Source: Nocardioides lianchengensis (GTDB taxonomy: Bacteria; Actinomycetota; Actinomycetes; Propionibacteriales; Nocardioidaceae). Taken from it: a stretch of 57,150 nucleotides of DNA. The notes under the pieces were generated by a model. It had not been told where the DNA came from and ran no database searches. It saw nothing but the letters and a program-made list of their open reading frames with translations. The position numbers and the translations under genes were made by a program. The stretch lies in NCBI RefSeq assembly GCF_900101465.1, contig NZ_FMZM01000017.1, positions 1 through 57,150 of the forward strand. Direction: 5' to 3'. Below, piece after piece: positions 1 to 10,453 of this stretch; the first letter of the stretch is position 1; every line of letters begins with the position of its first letter.

Positions 1-93
1 AACACCCGGTCCCATCCCGAACCCGGAAGTTAAGCCTTTCAGCGCCGATGGTACTGCAGCCGAGAGGCTGTGGGAGAGTAGGACGCCGCCGGA
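1..93 (+). rRNA. rrf: 5S ribosomal RNA, 3' part
   Basis: The window opens inside a 5S rRNA. The conserved stretch CCGAACCCGGAAGTTAAGC and the closing GGGAGAGTAGG segment are visible. About 25 bases at the 5' end lie outside the window, judging from the usual length near 117-120 nt. The exact 3' end is uncertain by a few bases. It should be the last gene of a 16S-23S-5S operon. Confidence 0.95.
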
Positions 94-103
94 CAACTAT
101 TCC

Positions 104-137
104 AATCAGGGCCATCCCTTCGGGGGTGGCCCTGATT
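104..137 (+). terminator. rRNA operon terminator
   Basis: A 15-bp stem (104-118 with 123-137, one G-U wobble) closed by a TTCG tetraloop follows the 5S RNA by about ten bases. UUCG loops are typical of very stable hairpins. There is only a short T-containing tail. I see no gene from here to 283. Confidence 0.9.
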
Positions 138-283
138 GCATTTGTCGGTGGTTGTCGGCTTTGGCTGCGGGCCGTTCGCCGTCCACAGGTAATCCTCCGG
201 CGCGGTCTATCCACACCTGCGCTTTGGTGGAGGTCGGGTTGTCGGAGCTCCGCGGCAGCGTGTGCATCCGGAGGTGGTGTGCG

Positions 284-667
284 ATGGTCGCGCAGACGAA
301 GGATGAAGATCAGGCCGCTGCGACGAGGGCGCCGGTGGATCCGGTCAACGACGTGCGGCTGGTCGGTCGGGTCTCGCAGGACCCCGAACGGCGCGAGTTG
401 CCGAGCGGCGACGTCCTGTGGACGTTCCGGCTGGTGGTGGGACGGTCCGAGGATCGGGCGGCGTCGCGTCAGACGGTCGATGTACTCGACTGTGCCGTGT
501 GGTCGGCGCGCGTGCAGCGCTCGGTCGCCGGATGGCGGCCAGGCGACGTGGTCGAGGTCAGCGGGGCCGTGAGGCGACGGTTCTTCCGGGGCGCCGGCGG
601 TACCGCGTCGCGGGTCGAGATCGAGGTGTCGACTGGTCGCATCATCCGTCGCGCAGCGAGCGGATGA
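284..667 (+). CDS. Single-stranded DNA-binding protein-like OB-fold protein
   Basis: This predicts 127 aa. Residues about 24-120 look like the SSB OB fold: NDVRLVGRVSQDP strand, ELPSGDVLWTFRLVVGR, a central DVLDCAVW strand and the GDVVEVSGAVRRRFF strand. It lacks the acidic, glycine-rich tail of the replicative SSB, so it is more likely an accessory SSB-like paralogue than the main Ssb. The ATG at 284 was chosen over upstream starts because GGAGG (270-274) sits nine bases before it. The last 26 nt overlap the end of the convergent DUF1015 gene. Confidence 0.75.
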   Translation: MVAQTKDEDQAAATRAPVDPVNDVRLVGRVSQDPERRELPSGDVLWTFRLVVGRSEDRAASRQTVDVLDCAVWSARVQRSVAGWRPGDVVEVSGAVRRRFFRGAGGTASRVEIEVSTGRIIRRAASG

Positions 668-1766
668 GCACTCCGAGGCTCGGCTTGGGCTGGAAGGAGG
701 TGGCCTTCTCCGGCAGCAGTCGGCCGCTGGCGACGATCCGCAGGACGAGGTCGACGTCAGGTGCGGGGAGCAGGACGGCTACGGCGGTGTCCGGGCTGGC
801 CAGCCCCAGGGCGTCCTCGGCTGAGTGGTGATGCGTGATGCTGCGCGGACCACGGGGCAGGGCGGGAACGACGAGGTCGTGGAGGACCTCGACGGTCGCG
901 CGGTCCTGAGGGACGTCTAGCCGGAGGTTGGCCCAGCCCTCGCCGTCGGTGATCACGAGGGTGGACGGTCCGAGGGCGGCGACAGCCTCCTCCGGGCGCG
1001 CGGGCACGAAGTGAGCGCCGATCGTCTCGGCGGCGCGGGCGACGTCCTCGAGCCGGACTCCCGAGAGGACCCGGTGGATGGCGCCGAGAAAGAGCGGCGT
1101 GTCGTCGTGGTCGACGAGCATGGCCAACCCCAGGTCGGCGGCGCTGCCGGGGCGACGCTGCTGGAGCCGGAGGTAGGCGGCGTAGCGGTGGTGACCGTCC
1201 GCGATCAGCGTCCGGGTGCCGGCGACAGCCTCCTGGATCACGGCGAGCTGCTCAGCATCGCGCAGGGCCCAGACCCGGTGGTGCTGGTCCGCGCGGTCGG
1301 TGAACGAGTGATCAGGGCGGCCGCCGCGGAGCCGGTCGAGGATCTCTCGTATCGCGGGTGCGGCTCGGTGGACCAACAGGATGGGGGCCGGGTTCAGGGC
1401 CATCTCGGCCATCCGGTCCGCGAGGTCGTCGGCCTGGGCGGGGTGGATCCCCTCGTGAGGGAGCACCGCGGCGTCCTCGATGCGGGTCGCGCGGTGGGAG
1501 AGGTCGAGGAGACCCACGAGACCGCGGATGGTCATCCCGCCGGCGGTGTACTCGTGGAGGTAGAGCGCTGGCTCGGGGTCGTGATGCATCTGTCCGCGGG
1601 CCTGCCAGCGCGAGAGGCGGCTGGCCACGGAGGTGTAGGGGCGCGCGAACGCGCGGGCCGAGGACGGGTCGCCGATGCGGGACGGGGCGAGCATCAGTCC
1701 TCGGAACGGAGTCAGGTGCAGAGGTCCCGCCACGTACGGCGGCGTGACCACGGCACTGGTGTCCAT
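642..1766 (-). CDS. DUF1015 family protein
   Basis: This predicts 374 aa, a full-length DUF1015 protein. The family hallmarks are the HEGIHP motif near residue 104 and the IADGHHRYAAY motif near 188-198, together with an LxPFRGL-like N-terminus. Some characterised relatives act on serine or phosphoserine, but the role in actinobacteria is not settled and I do not assign a reaction. The gene converges on, and overlaps by 26 nt, the SSB-like gene. The start is supported by a TACGAT box six bases upstream, which suggests a leaderless mRNA. Confidence 0.85.
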   Translation of the reverse strand: MDTSAVVTPPYVAGPLHLTPFRGLMLAPSRIGDPSSARAFARPYTSVASRLSRWQARGQMHHDPEPALYLHEYTAGGMTIRGLVGLLDLSHRATRIEDAAVLPHEGIHPAQADDLADRMAEMALNPAPILLVHRAAPAIREILDRLRGGRPDHSFTDRADQHHRVWALRDAEQLAVIQEAVAGTRTLIADGHHRYAAYLRLQQRRPGSAADLGLAMLVDHDDTPLFLGAIHRVLSGVRLEDVARAAETIGAHFVPARPEEAVAALGPSTLVITDGEGWANLRLDVPQDRATVEVLHDLVVPALPRGPRSITHHHSAEDALGLASPDTAVAVLLPAPDVDLVLRIVASGRLLPEKATSFQPKPSLGVLIRSLRDG

Positions 1767-1772
1767 CGTCGC

Positions 1773-1778
1773 ATCGTA
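1773..1778 (-). promoter_or_regulatory. -10 box of DUF1015 gene, leaderless type
   Basis: TACGAT on the minus strand is followed by six bases and the ATG at 1766, so transcription would start at or next to the start codon. No convincing -35 is visible. Confidence 0.5.
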
Positions 1779-1813
1779 GGCTGCAGCGACAACACCACCG
1801 TGGAGGAGGCTGC

Positions 1814-2833
1814 ATGCTCGGGTCGTCGGACGTCCCGCTCGCGGAACGCTACGACCTGGCGATGCTCGACCTCGACGGCGTGGTGTACGTCGGAGGCGAT
1901 GCGGTGCCGGGTGCCCCTGCTCATCTCGAGCGCGCTCGGGACGCCGGCCAGCGGATCGCGTTCATCACGAACAACGCGGCCCGGCCGCCGGAGCGGGTCG
2001 CCGAGCATCTTCGTGACCTCGGGGTCGAGGCGGGGACCGAGGACGTCGTGACCTCCGCGCAGGCGGCGGCGCGGGTGCTGGGCGACCGGTTCGGAGCGGG
2101 CGCGCGCGTCGTGCTCCTGGGGTCCGACGGGCTTCGCTCGGCGCTCGCCGAGCAGGGGCTGGTCCCGGTCGGCGTGGACGACGAGGCGGTCGCGGTGGTC
2201 ACCGGCTACGGGCCCGAGGTGCTGTGGCGCGACATCATGCGAGTGGCCGTGCGGGTGCGGGAGGGGCTCGCCTGGGTGGCCAGCAACCGCGACTACACGA
2301 TTCCGACGGCCTACGGCGTCGCACCGGGGCACGGGGTGCTGGTGGAGACGATCGAGCGGTTCAGCGGCATCACGCCGACGACGGCGGGCAAGCCCGAGCG
2401 CCCCCTGCTCGACGAGACGGTGCGACGCGTCGGTGGACGCCAGCCCCTGATGGTGGGCGACCGGTTGGACACCGACATCGAGGGCGCGTGCAACGCGGGG
2501 ATCGACTCCCTGCTCGTGCTGACCGGCGTGACCGGGCTGACCGAGCTGGTGGCGGCGAAGCCGGGGGAGCGGCCGACGTACCTGGCACCGGACCTGGCCG
2601 GGTTGACCGAACCCTGCACGGCACCGGAGGTGGACGGCGCCGTGGTGGCGCTCGGGGGTTGGACGGCCGAGGTGCGCGATGGTGCGCTCGCCGTGTCCGG
2701 CGAGGGCGCCCCCGCCGACTGGTGGCGGGTGGTCGCCGTGGCCGGGTGGAACCATCTCGACGAGGCCGGGGAGCCTGCCGACGCCGCCCAGCTCACTCCG
2801 CCCCCAGCCTCCTCCGGGAGCGCCGACGGGTAG
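1814..2833 (+). CDS. HAD-superfamily IIA phosphatase (NagD-like)
   Basis: This predicts 339 aa. HAD motif I is DLDGVVY (Asp19/Asp21), motif II is ITNN near residue 54, and the acidic motif IV is GDRLDTDIEGA near residue 216. The large C2 cap and sequence resemble NagD and 4-nitrophenylphosphatase-type enzymes, so hydrolysis of a small phosphate ester is likely but the substrate is unknown. The last 70 or so residues, after the HAD fold, form a Trp- and Ala-rich extension that most relatives lack. A GGAGGAGG ribosome-binding site precedes the ATG. In actinobacteria this gene usually lies just upstream of tlyA, as it does here. Confidence 0.88.
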   Translation: MLGSSDVPLAERYDLAMLDLDGVVYVGGDAVPGAPAHLERARDAGQRIAFITNNAARPPERVAEHLRDLGVEAGTEDVVTSAQAAARVLGDRFGAGARVVLLGSDGLRSALAEQGLVPVGVDDEAVAVVTGYGPEVLWRDIMRVAVRVREGLAWVASNRDYTIPTAYGVAPGHGVLVETIERFSGITPTTAGKPERPLLDETVRRVGGRQPLMVGDRLDTDIEGACNAGIDSLLVLTGVTGLTELVAAKPGERPTYLAPDLAGLTEPCTAPEVDGAVVALGGWTAEVRDGALAVSGEGAPADWWRVVAVAGWNHLDEAGEPADAAQLTPPPASSGSADG

Positions 2834-2836
2834 CCT
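2831..2836 (+). promoter_or_regulatory. -10 box overlapping the HAD stop codon
   Basis: TAGCCT includes the TAG stop of the HAD gene and lies seven bases before the ATG at 2844. This fits a leaderless transcript for the small protein and probably for tlyA-nadK-recN behind it. Confidence 0.5.
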
Positions 2837-2843
2837 CGGCCCC

Positions 2844-3047
2844 ATGATCGAGGACGGCGACTTCGGACCCGGGACCCCGGCGCAGGTGCGCACGGGAGTG
2901 CCGCGGGTGGACGCGGTGATCGAGGCCGTCGAGCAGCTCGAGGAGCGGCCGATCGAGGAGCACGTGGGCGTCTTCGAGACCGCCCACGAGGCGCTTCGTC
3001 GGGCGCTCGACGCCGAGCCCGACGTACCCGCCGACGAGCCGGCCTGA
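2844..3047 (+). CDS. Small acidic conserved protein upstream of tlyA
   Basis: This predicts 67 aa. It is acidic, without membrane segments or a signal peptide. A central helix-forming stretch (VDAVIEAVEQLEERP, then HVGVFETAHEALRRAL) suggests a small helical protein. Short genes of this kind commonly lie between the HAD phosphatase and tlyA in Nocardioides-type genomes; the function is unknown. Start chosen at 2844 because of the TAGCCT box seven bases upstream. tlyA begins eight bases after its stop. Confidence 0.75.
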   Translation: MIEDGDFGPGTPAQVRTGVPRVDAVIEAVEQLEERPIEEHVGVFETAHEALRRALDAEPDVPADEPA

Positions 3048-3054
3048 TCGGGCC

Positions 3055-3894
3055 GTGCCACCGCGTCGCCTGCGACTCGACGCCGAGCTGGTCCGCCGTG
3101 GACTGGCCCGGTCGCGCGAGCACGCCAGTGAGCTGATCGCCGCGAAGCGGGTCAAGGTCCAGGGCGCCGTGGCCGGCAAGCCGGCCACCGGCGTGACGAC
3201 CGATGTCGCGATCGTGGTGGCCGACGACCCGGACCGGCCGGACTACGTGTCGCGGGGCGGCCACAAGCTCGCCGGGGCGCTGGGCGCCTTCGGGGCCCTC
3301 GGCCTCGCGGTGGAGGGCCGGCGCTGCCTGGACGCGGGGGCGTCGACCGGCGGCTTCACCGACGTCCTGCTGCGGCACGGGGCCGCGCAGGTGGTGGCGG
3401 TCGACGTGGGCTACGGCCAGCTGGCCTGGCCGATCCGGCAGGACGAGCGGGTCGTCGTCCACGACCGGACGAACGTGCGCGAGCTGACCCGGGAGCTGAT
3501 CGGCGGCCCGGTCGACCTGGTCGTCGGCGATCTTTCCTTCATCTCGCTGGAGATCGTGCTCGACGCGTTGCTGGGCGTGACGGCGGACGACGGCGACCTG
3601 GCCCTCATGGTCAAGCCGCAGTTCGAGGTCGGCAAGGAGCGGGTCGGCAAGGGAGGCGTGGTCCGCGACCCGGAGCTGCGGGCCGAGGCCGTGACCGGGG
3701 TGGCGGACGCGGCCGCCCGGCGGGGCTGGGGTGCCCGGGCCGTGACCGTCAGCCCGCTGCCGGGGCCGTCCGGCAACGTGGAGTTCTTCCTGTGGCTGCG
3801 CCAGGGGCCTGCCACGGTGACCGCCGACGACATCCACAGCACGGTGCGGGCTGCCGCCTCCCTGGGGGTGGCGGGTGAGAAGGTGGACCCATGA
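3055..3894 (+). CDS. tlyA: TlyA family rRNA (cytidine-2'-O)-methyltransferase
   Basis: This predicts 279 aa. The N-terminal 60 residues are an S4 RNA-binding domain (RLDAELVRRGLARSREHA), followed by an FtsJ/RrmJ-like Rossmann methyltransferase with the SAM motif DAGASTGGF near residue 87. In mycobacteria TlyA methylates 16S and 23S rRNA and determines capreomycin sensitivity; the same role is likely here. It starts with GTG and overlaps nadK by four bases (ATGA). The order tlyA-nadK-recN is conserved in actinobacteria. Confidence 0.95.
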   Translation: MPPRRLRLDAELVRRGLARSREHASELIAAKRVKVQGAVAGKPATGVTTDVAIVVADDPDRPDYVSRGGHKLAGALGAFGALGLAVEGRRCLDAGASTGGFTDVLLRHGAAQVVAVDVGYGQLAWPIRQDERVVVHDRTNVRELTRELIGGPVDLVVGDLSFISLEIVLDALLGVTADDGDLALMVKPQFEVGKERVGKGGVVRDPELRAEAVTGVADAAARRGWGARAVTVSPLPGPSGNVEFFLWLRQGPATVTADDIHSTVRAAASLGVAGEKVDP

Positions 3895-4844
3895 CCGGCC
3901 CGAGACGTGTCCTCATGCTGACCCACACGGGTCGCGACGAGGCGCGCGACGTCGCGCTGGCCTTCTGCAAGGCGCTGACGGGGCACGGGATCGTGGTCCG
4001 GCTGATCGAGTCCGAGGCGCGTGACCTGGGCCTCGACCCGGCGGCGTACGACCCGACGATCGAGCTGACCGCGGCCGAGGTCGGGGCCAGCGAGGGTTGC
4101 GAGCTGGCGCTGGTGATCGGTGGCGACGGGACCATCCTGCGGGCCGCGGAGATCACCCACGCCGCCGGCACGCCCGTGCTCGGGGTCAACCTGGGGCACG
4201 TGGGCTTCCTGGCCGAGGCGGAGTACGACCACGTCGAGTCGACGATCGACGCCATCGTCCAGCGCCGCTACGGCGCCGAGGACCGGATGACGCTCGACGT
4301 CCGGGTGTTCCACGACGGCGAGCAGGTGTTCCGGACCTTCGCCGTCAACGAGGCCAGCGTGGAGAAGGCGGCGCGCGAGCGGATGCTCGAGGTTGTCGTC
4401 GAGGTCGACGGACGGCCGCTGTCGCGGTGGGGGTGCGACGGGGTCGTGTGCGCCACGCCGACCGGCTCGACGGCCTACAACTTCAGTGCGGGCGGCCCGG
4501 TGGTGTGGCCCGAGGTCGAGGCCCTGCTGATGGTGCCGATCAGCGCACACGCGCTCTTCGCCCGACCGCTCGTCGTGGCGCCGACCTCGGTGCTCGCGGT
4601 CGAGCTGCTCGCACGTGCCGACGGCGCCGGGGTGCTGTGGTGCGACGGTCGGCGAGCGTTCGACCTGCCGCCGGGTGCCCGGATCGAGGTCCGACGGGGT
4701 GAGGTGCCGGTTCGTCTGGTCCGGCTCCAGGAGGCGCCGTTCACGGACCGGCTGGTGGCGAAGTTCGGTCTGCCGGTCGAGGGCTGGCGGGGATCGGCCG
4801 AGCGCCGGCGCCGTCCCGAGCTGAGGGAGGACCACGATGCTTGA
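3891..4844 (+). CDS. nadK: NAD kinase
   Basis: This predicts 317 aa. It phosphorylates NAD to NADP, using ATP or polyphosphate. The diagnostic GGDGT motif is at residues 77-81, followed by the conserved NEASVEK and the glycine-rich TPTGSTAYNFSAGGP segment that forms the NAD site. Length matches actinobacterial NadK. It overlaps tlyA by four bases and recN by eight, so translation is likely coupled. Confidence 0.96.
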   Translation: MTGPRRVLMLTHTGRDEARDVALAFCKALTGHGIVVRLIESEARDLGLDPAAYDPTIELTAAEVGASEGCELALVIGGDGTILRAAEITHAAGTPVLGVNLGHVGFLAEAEYDHVESTIDAIVQRRYGAEDRMTLDVRVFHDGEQVFRTFAVNEASVEKAARERMLEVVVEVDGRPLSRWGCDGVVCATPTGSTAYNFSAGGPVVWPEVEALLMVPISAHALFARPLVVAPTSVLAVELLARADGAGVLWCDGRRAFDLPPGARIEVRRGEVPVRLVRLQEAPFTDRLVAKFGLPVEGWRGSAERRRRPELREDHDA

Positions 4845-6591
4845 GGAGATCCGGATCGGCTCGCTCGGCGTCATCGACGCCTCGACGCTGGAGCTCGGCC
4901 CCGGGCTGACCGTCATCACGGGTGAGACGGGCGCGGGCAAGACCATGGTGGTGACCGCGCTCGGGCTGCTGCTCGGGGGGCGGGCCGATGCGGGGGCCGT
5001 GCGCACGGGTGCGCGGACCGCGCGGGTTGAGGGCGTGGTGCACGTCGCGGGCCTGTCCGCGTTCGCGACCGCCGTGGAGGCTGTCGGCGGCGAGGTCGAG
5101 GACGAGCGGGTCGTGCTGGCGCGCAACGTGTCGGCCGAGGGCCGGTCGCGGGCGTTCGTGGGCGGTGCGGCCGTCCCGATCTCGACCCTGGCGGGCGTCG
5201 CCGAGCCACTCGTGGCGGTGCACGGCCAGTCCGACCAGCACCGGCTGCTCCAGGCCCGGGCCCAGCGCGAGGCGCTGGACCGGTTCGGCGGCGAGCCGCT
5301 GGCCGCCCTGGTCGCCGACTACACCGACCTGCACGGCCGGCTGGACGCGACGGAGCGCGAGCTCGAGGAGGTCGTGGCGACCGCGCGGGACCGCGCGCGT
5401 GAGGCCGACCTGCTGCGCTTCGGGCTGAGCGAGATCGAGGCCGTGGAACCCGAGCCGGGCGAGGACACGAGCCTGGCTGCCGAGGAGACCCGCCTGGGCT
5501 TCGCCGACACCCTGCGTACGGCGGCCGAGCAGGCCCGGGAGGCGCTGTCCAGCGAGCAGGGCTCACCCGATGCGCTCGCGACCACGTCGGCGGCACGCGC
5601 GGCGCTCGCGGGGGTCCGCGAGCACGACAGCGAGGCCGGCGAGCTGGCCGACCGGCTGGCCGAGGTGACCTACCTGCTGTCCGACGTGGCGGCCGACGTC
5701 GCGTCGTACGCCGCACGGGTGGACACCGACCCGGCGCGGCTCGCGACGGTCTCGGAGCGCCGGGCGGCGCTCACCGCCCTGACCCGCAAGTACGGCGACA
5801 CCATCGACGAGGTGCTTGCGTGGGCGGCCCAGTCCGCCCAGCGGCTCCTCGACCTCGACGGCACCGACGACCGGATCGTCGAGCTCCGGGCCCAGCAGGA
5901 GACGCTGCGCGGTGAGCTGGCCCGGGCGGCCGAGGCGCTCTCGGCGGCGCGGACCGAGGCGGCCGGACGGCTCGCCGAAGTGGTCACGGGCGAGCTCACG
6001 CTGCTCGCGATGCCGCACGCCCGGCTGCGCATCGAGGTCCGGCAGACCGAGCTGCCTCAGCCCGACGGCGTCACCCGCGGTGCACCTCTGAAGGTCGGGA
6101 AGCGCTGGCTGCGCTACGGCGGCTCCGGCGTGGACGAGGTCGAGCTGCTGCTGGCTGCCAACACCGGCGCCGAGCCGCGTCCGCTCCACAAGGGCGCGTC
6201 CGGTGGCGAGCTGTCGCGGGTGATGCTCGCGCTCGAGGTGGCCCTGGCGGGCACCAGCCCGGTGCCGACGTTCGTCTTCGACGAGGTCGACGCCGGCGTC
6301 GGCGGTGCGGCCGCGGTCGAGGTGGGCCGGCGACTGGCCCAGCTGGCGCGGACCGCCCAGGTGCTGGTGGTCACCCACCTGCCCCAGGTCGCGGCGTACG
6401 CCGACCGCCACGTGGTGGTCGAGAAGTCCAGCGACGGCACCGTCACCAGTTCCGGCCTCACCGTGCTCGACGACACCCAGCGGATCAGCGAGCTGTCGCG
6501 GATGATGGCCGGCATGGCCGATTCCGACTCGGGCCTGGCCCACGCCCGTGAGCTGCTCGAGGTGGCCGGGCCGGCGCGCGCCCTGGGGTGA
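4837..6591 (+). CDS. recN: DNA repair protein RecN
   Basis: This predicts 584 aa. It is an SMC-like ATPase for double-strand break repair. Walker A is GETGAGKT at residues 29-36, the ABC signature is ASGGELSRVML near 457, and Walker B is TFVFDEVDAGVGG near 480, with a long coiled-coil region between. Length is normal. It overlaps the nadK end by eight bases. No LexA box is apparent, and there is no room for a separate promoter outside nadK. Confidence 0.95.
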   Translation: MLEEIRIGSLGVIDASTLELGPGLTVITGETGAGKTMVVTALGLLLGGRADAGAVRTGARTARVEGVVHVAGLSAFATAVEAVGGEVEDERVVLARNVSAEGRSRAFVGGAAVPISTLAGVAEPLVAVHGQSDQHRLLQARAQREALDRFGGEPLAALVADYTDLHGRLDATERELEEVVATARDRAREADLLRFGLSEIEAVEPEPGEDTSLAAEETRLGFADTLRTAAEQAREALSSEQGSPDALATTSAARAALAGVREHDSEAGELADRLAEVTYLLSDVAADVASYAARVDTDPARLATVSERRAALTALTRKYGDTIDEVLAWAAQSAQRLLDLDGTDDRIVELRAQQETLRGELARAAEALSAARTEAAGRLAEVVTGELTLLAMPHARLRIEVRQTELPQPDGVTRGAPLKVGKRWLRYGGSGVDEVELLLAANTGAEPRPLHKGASGGELSRVMLALEVALAGTSPVPTFVFDEVDAGVGGAAAVEVGRRLAQLARTAQVLVVTHLPQVAAYADRHVVVEKSSDGTVTSSGLTVLDDTQRISELSRMMAGMADSDSGLAHARELLEVAGPARALG

Positions 6592-6666
6592 CCTGCCCCA
6601 CGTCGACGCGCCCGGCCGCGCGGGGTTCCCGGACGGGCCGGAACGGTTTGTGACACTGGACCGGCC

Positions 6667-7827
6667 ATGAGACTCAGCTCCCGACAGCGCACCGAGACCG
6701 ACCTGCCCGGGGTCGTCGGGACCGTCCGGGTCGGCCGTCGTGCCGACCTGCTCGCCCCCCGGCTCCGACCCGGCGACATCGCGGTGATCGATCACACCGA
6801 CCTGGACCGCGAGAGCGCGCGGGCGCTGGCCGACAGCGGGGCCGTCCTCGTCGTCAACGCCCAGCCGATGATCTCGGGACGGTTCCCGAACCTCGGTCCC
6901 GAGGTGCTCGCACGGGCCGGGATCGACCTGGTCGACGGGATCGGGGCCGACGGCTTCGCAGCGATCGCGGACGGCCGGCAGGTCCGGGTCCACGAGGGCC
7001 GCGTGCACGTCGGCGAGGCGGAGCGGGCCGCCGGTCGCGTGGTCGACCTCGCGACGGTCGAGGCCGAGATGGAGGCGGCCCGGACCGGCCTCGTCACCCA
7101 GCTGGAGTCGCTCACCCGCACCAGCACCGAGTTCCTCCGGCGCGAGCAGGACCTGCTCCTCCACGGCAAGGGTCTCCCGGTGACCGCGACGCGGTTCGCC
7201 GACCGGTCCGCGGTGGTCGTGGTCGCCGGACCTGAGCACGAGGCCGAGCTGCGGTCGATCAAGCCGTACCTGAAGGAGCAGGAGCCGGTGCTGGTGGCGG
7301 TAGGCCGGGTGGCCGACCGGCTGCGCGAGCGCGGCTACCGACCCGACGTCGTGGTCCTCGACGCCGACGACGACGCCGACCGGCCCAGTGCCGCGGTCCT
7401 GAAGGCGGCCCGGGACGTCGTCGTCCGCACCGGCCCGGGCCGGCCCTCCGGCGCCGAGGGCCTGGAGCGGATGGGCGTGCGACCGCTGGTCTTCGAGACC
7501 TCGGCCACCGCCGAGGACGCTGCCCTGCTGATCGCCGACGCGGGCGACGCGAAGGTCGTGATCGGGGTCGGGCTGCACGCCAGCCTCGAGGAGTTCCTGG
7601 ACCGGCAGCGCGGCGGGCTGGCCAGCACCTACCTGACCCGGCTGCGGCTCGGGTCCCGCCTGGTCGACGCGGCCGCCGTACCCCGGCTCTACTCCGGGCG
7701 GGTCCGCCCGCACCACCTGCTCCTCGTGATGCTGGCCGGCTTCGTCGCCCTCGCCGCCTCCGTGTCCGTCACCCCCGTCGGCCAGGACTGGCTCGACCAG
7801 CTGGCCGACCTTCTGCCCCTCGTCTAG
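6667..7827 (+). CDS. steA: SteA-like cytokinetic ring protein
   Basis: This predicts 386 aa. The N-terminus (PGVVGTVRVGRRADLLAPRL, then DIAVIDHTDLDR) and the VNAQPMISGRFPNLGP segment match the actinobacterial SteA family, earlier annotated as a thiamin pyrophosphokinase-like protein. One membrane helix lies near residues 346-366. In Corynebacterium SteA works with the next gene product, SteB, in daughter-cell separation at the septum. The 75-bp gap after recN has no clear promoter or terminator. steA and the next gene are 11 bp apart. Confidence 0.88.
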   Translation: MRLSSRQRTETDLPGVVGTVRVGRRADLLAPRLRPGDIAVIDHTDLDRESARALADSGAVLVVNAQPMISGRFPNLGPEVLARAGIDLVDGIGADGFAAIADGRQVRVHEGRVHVGEAERAAGRVVDLATVEAEMEAARTGLVTQLESLTRTSTEFLRREQDLLLHGKGLPVTATRFADRSAVVVVAGPEHEAELRSIKPYLKEQEPVLVAVGRVADRLRERGYRPDVVVLDADDDADRPSAAVLKAARDVVVRTGPGRPSGAEGLERMGVRPLVFETSATAEDAALLIADAGDAKVVIGVGLHASLEEFLDRQRGGLASTYLTRLRLGSRLVDAAAVPRLYSGRVRPHHLLLVMLAGFVALAASVSVTPVGQDWLDQLADLLPLV

Positions 7828-7838
7828 GACCTCTCCCT

Positions 7839-8726
7839 GTGATCACCTACCGGCACCACATCGCCTCCCTCGTCGCCGTCTTCCTCGCCCTGGCGGTCGG
7901 CGTCGTGCTCGGCGGCGGCCCGCTCAGCGAGCTGGGCCGCGCCGAGGAGGGCTCCAGCACCTCGGCGGCGGAGCGTGAGCTCGCCGAGGCGCGGCGCGCC
8001 GCCGCCCTCGGCGACGACTTCGCGACCGAGTCGGCCGCGACCCTGTACGGCGGGAAGCTGCGTGGCCACCCCGCCGCGCTGGTGACGCTGCCCGGCGTCG
8101 ACGAGGACGACGTCCAGGCCCTGACCGCGCAGGTGGAGGCGGCCGGTGGCACCGTCTCCGGGCGGTACGACGTCCGCGAGTCCTTGCTCGACCCGGGCGA
8201 GCGGAGCCTGGTCGACTCGCTGGGCAGCCAGCTGATGACGCAGCTGCCCGACGGGTCGGTCGACCTGGAGGCGCCGACGTACGTCCGGATGGGTCAGCTG
8301 CTGGGGGTCGCTGCGGCCACGACGGCGGCCGCGGGCGCGCCCGCGGACGCCGACACCACCGCGGTGCGTGAGAGCCTGGCCGCGGGGGGGCTGCTCACCA
8401 CCGTCGACGACGACGCCGCCAAGGCACCGCTGGTGCTGGTCGCGGTCGGCGACGAGCCCGACGCGGCCGTGCTGGCCGGGCTGATGTCCGGTCTCGCCCA
8501 GACCTCCACCGGGGTCGTGGTGGCCGGTGACACGGCCTCGGGACGCCCGGGCGGCGCGCTCGCCCTGCTGCGTTCCGACCCGGCCGGCGAGGAGCTGGCG
8601 ACCGTCGACGCGGCCGACACGCCGCTCGGCCAGGTGAGCGCCGTCCTCGCCCTGCTGCGGCAGCTGGGCGGCACCGGAGGCGCTTTCGGGGCGTCGGGTG
8701 CAGAAGGTGCCGTCCCACTCGGATAG
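7839..8726 (+). CDS. SteB/MctB family membrane-anchored protein
   Basis: This predicts 295 aa with a GTG start. The opening YRHHIASLVAVFLALAVGVVLGGGPL gives one N-terminal membrane anchor at about residues 5-30. The remainder is extracytoplasmic, beginning with a short helical region and continuing with alternating Ala/Asp/Val-rich segments. The family is annotated either as copper transporter MctB (Rv1698) or as SteB, the SteA partner. Position directly after steA and before pyrG matches the M. tuberculosis order. Copper transport versus cell separation cannot be decided from sequence. Confidence 0.85.
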   Translation: MITYRHHIASLVAVFLALAVGVVLGGGPLSELGRAEEGSSTSAAERELAEARRAAALGDDFATESAATLYGGKLRGHPAALVTLPGVDEDDVQALTAQVEAAGGTVSGRYDVRESLLDPGERSLVDSLGSQLMTQLPDGSVDLEAPTYVRMGQLLGVAAATTAAAGAPADADTTAVRESLAAGGLLTTVDDDAAKAPLVLVAVGDEPDAAVLAGLMSGLAQTSTGVVVAGDTASGRPGGALALLRSDPAGEELATVDAADTPLGQVSAVLALLRQLGGTGGAFGASGAEGAVPLG

Positions 8727-8729
8727 GAT
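8724..8729 (+). promoter_or_regulatory. -10 box of pyrG overlapping the upstream stop codon
   Basis: TAGGAT contains the TAG stop of the preceding gene and ends eight bases before the pyrG GTG, consistent with a leaderless or nearly leaderless pyrG mRNA. Confidence 0.5.
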
Positions 8730-8737
8730 GGAGTTCC

Positions 8738-10438
<1,701 letters not shown>

Positions 10439-10453
10439 GCGGGTCCCGAGGGG

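Noticed and set aside
2311..3837. 508-aa minus-strand frame over HAD-tlyA
   Set aside because: Antisense to well-supported genes and without family features.
5563..7716. 717-aa minus-strand frame over recN-steA
   Set aside because: Shadow frame of recN and steA; no ribosome-binding site, no recognisable domain, and composition typical of antisense high-GC frames.
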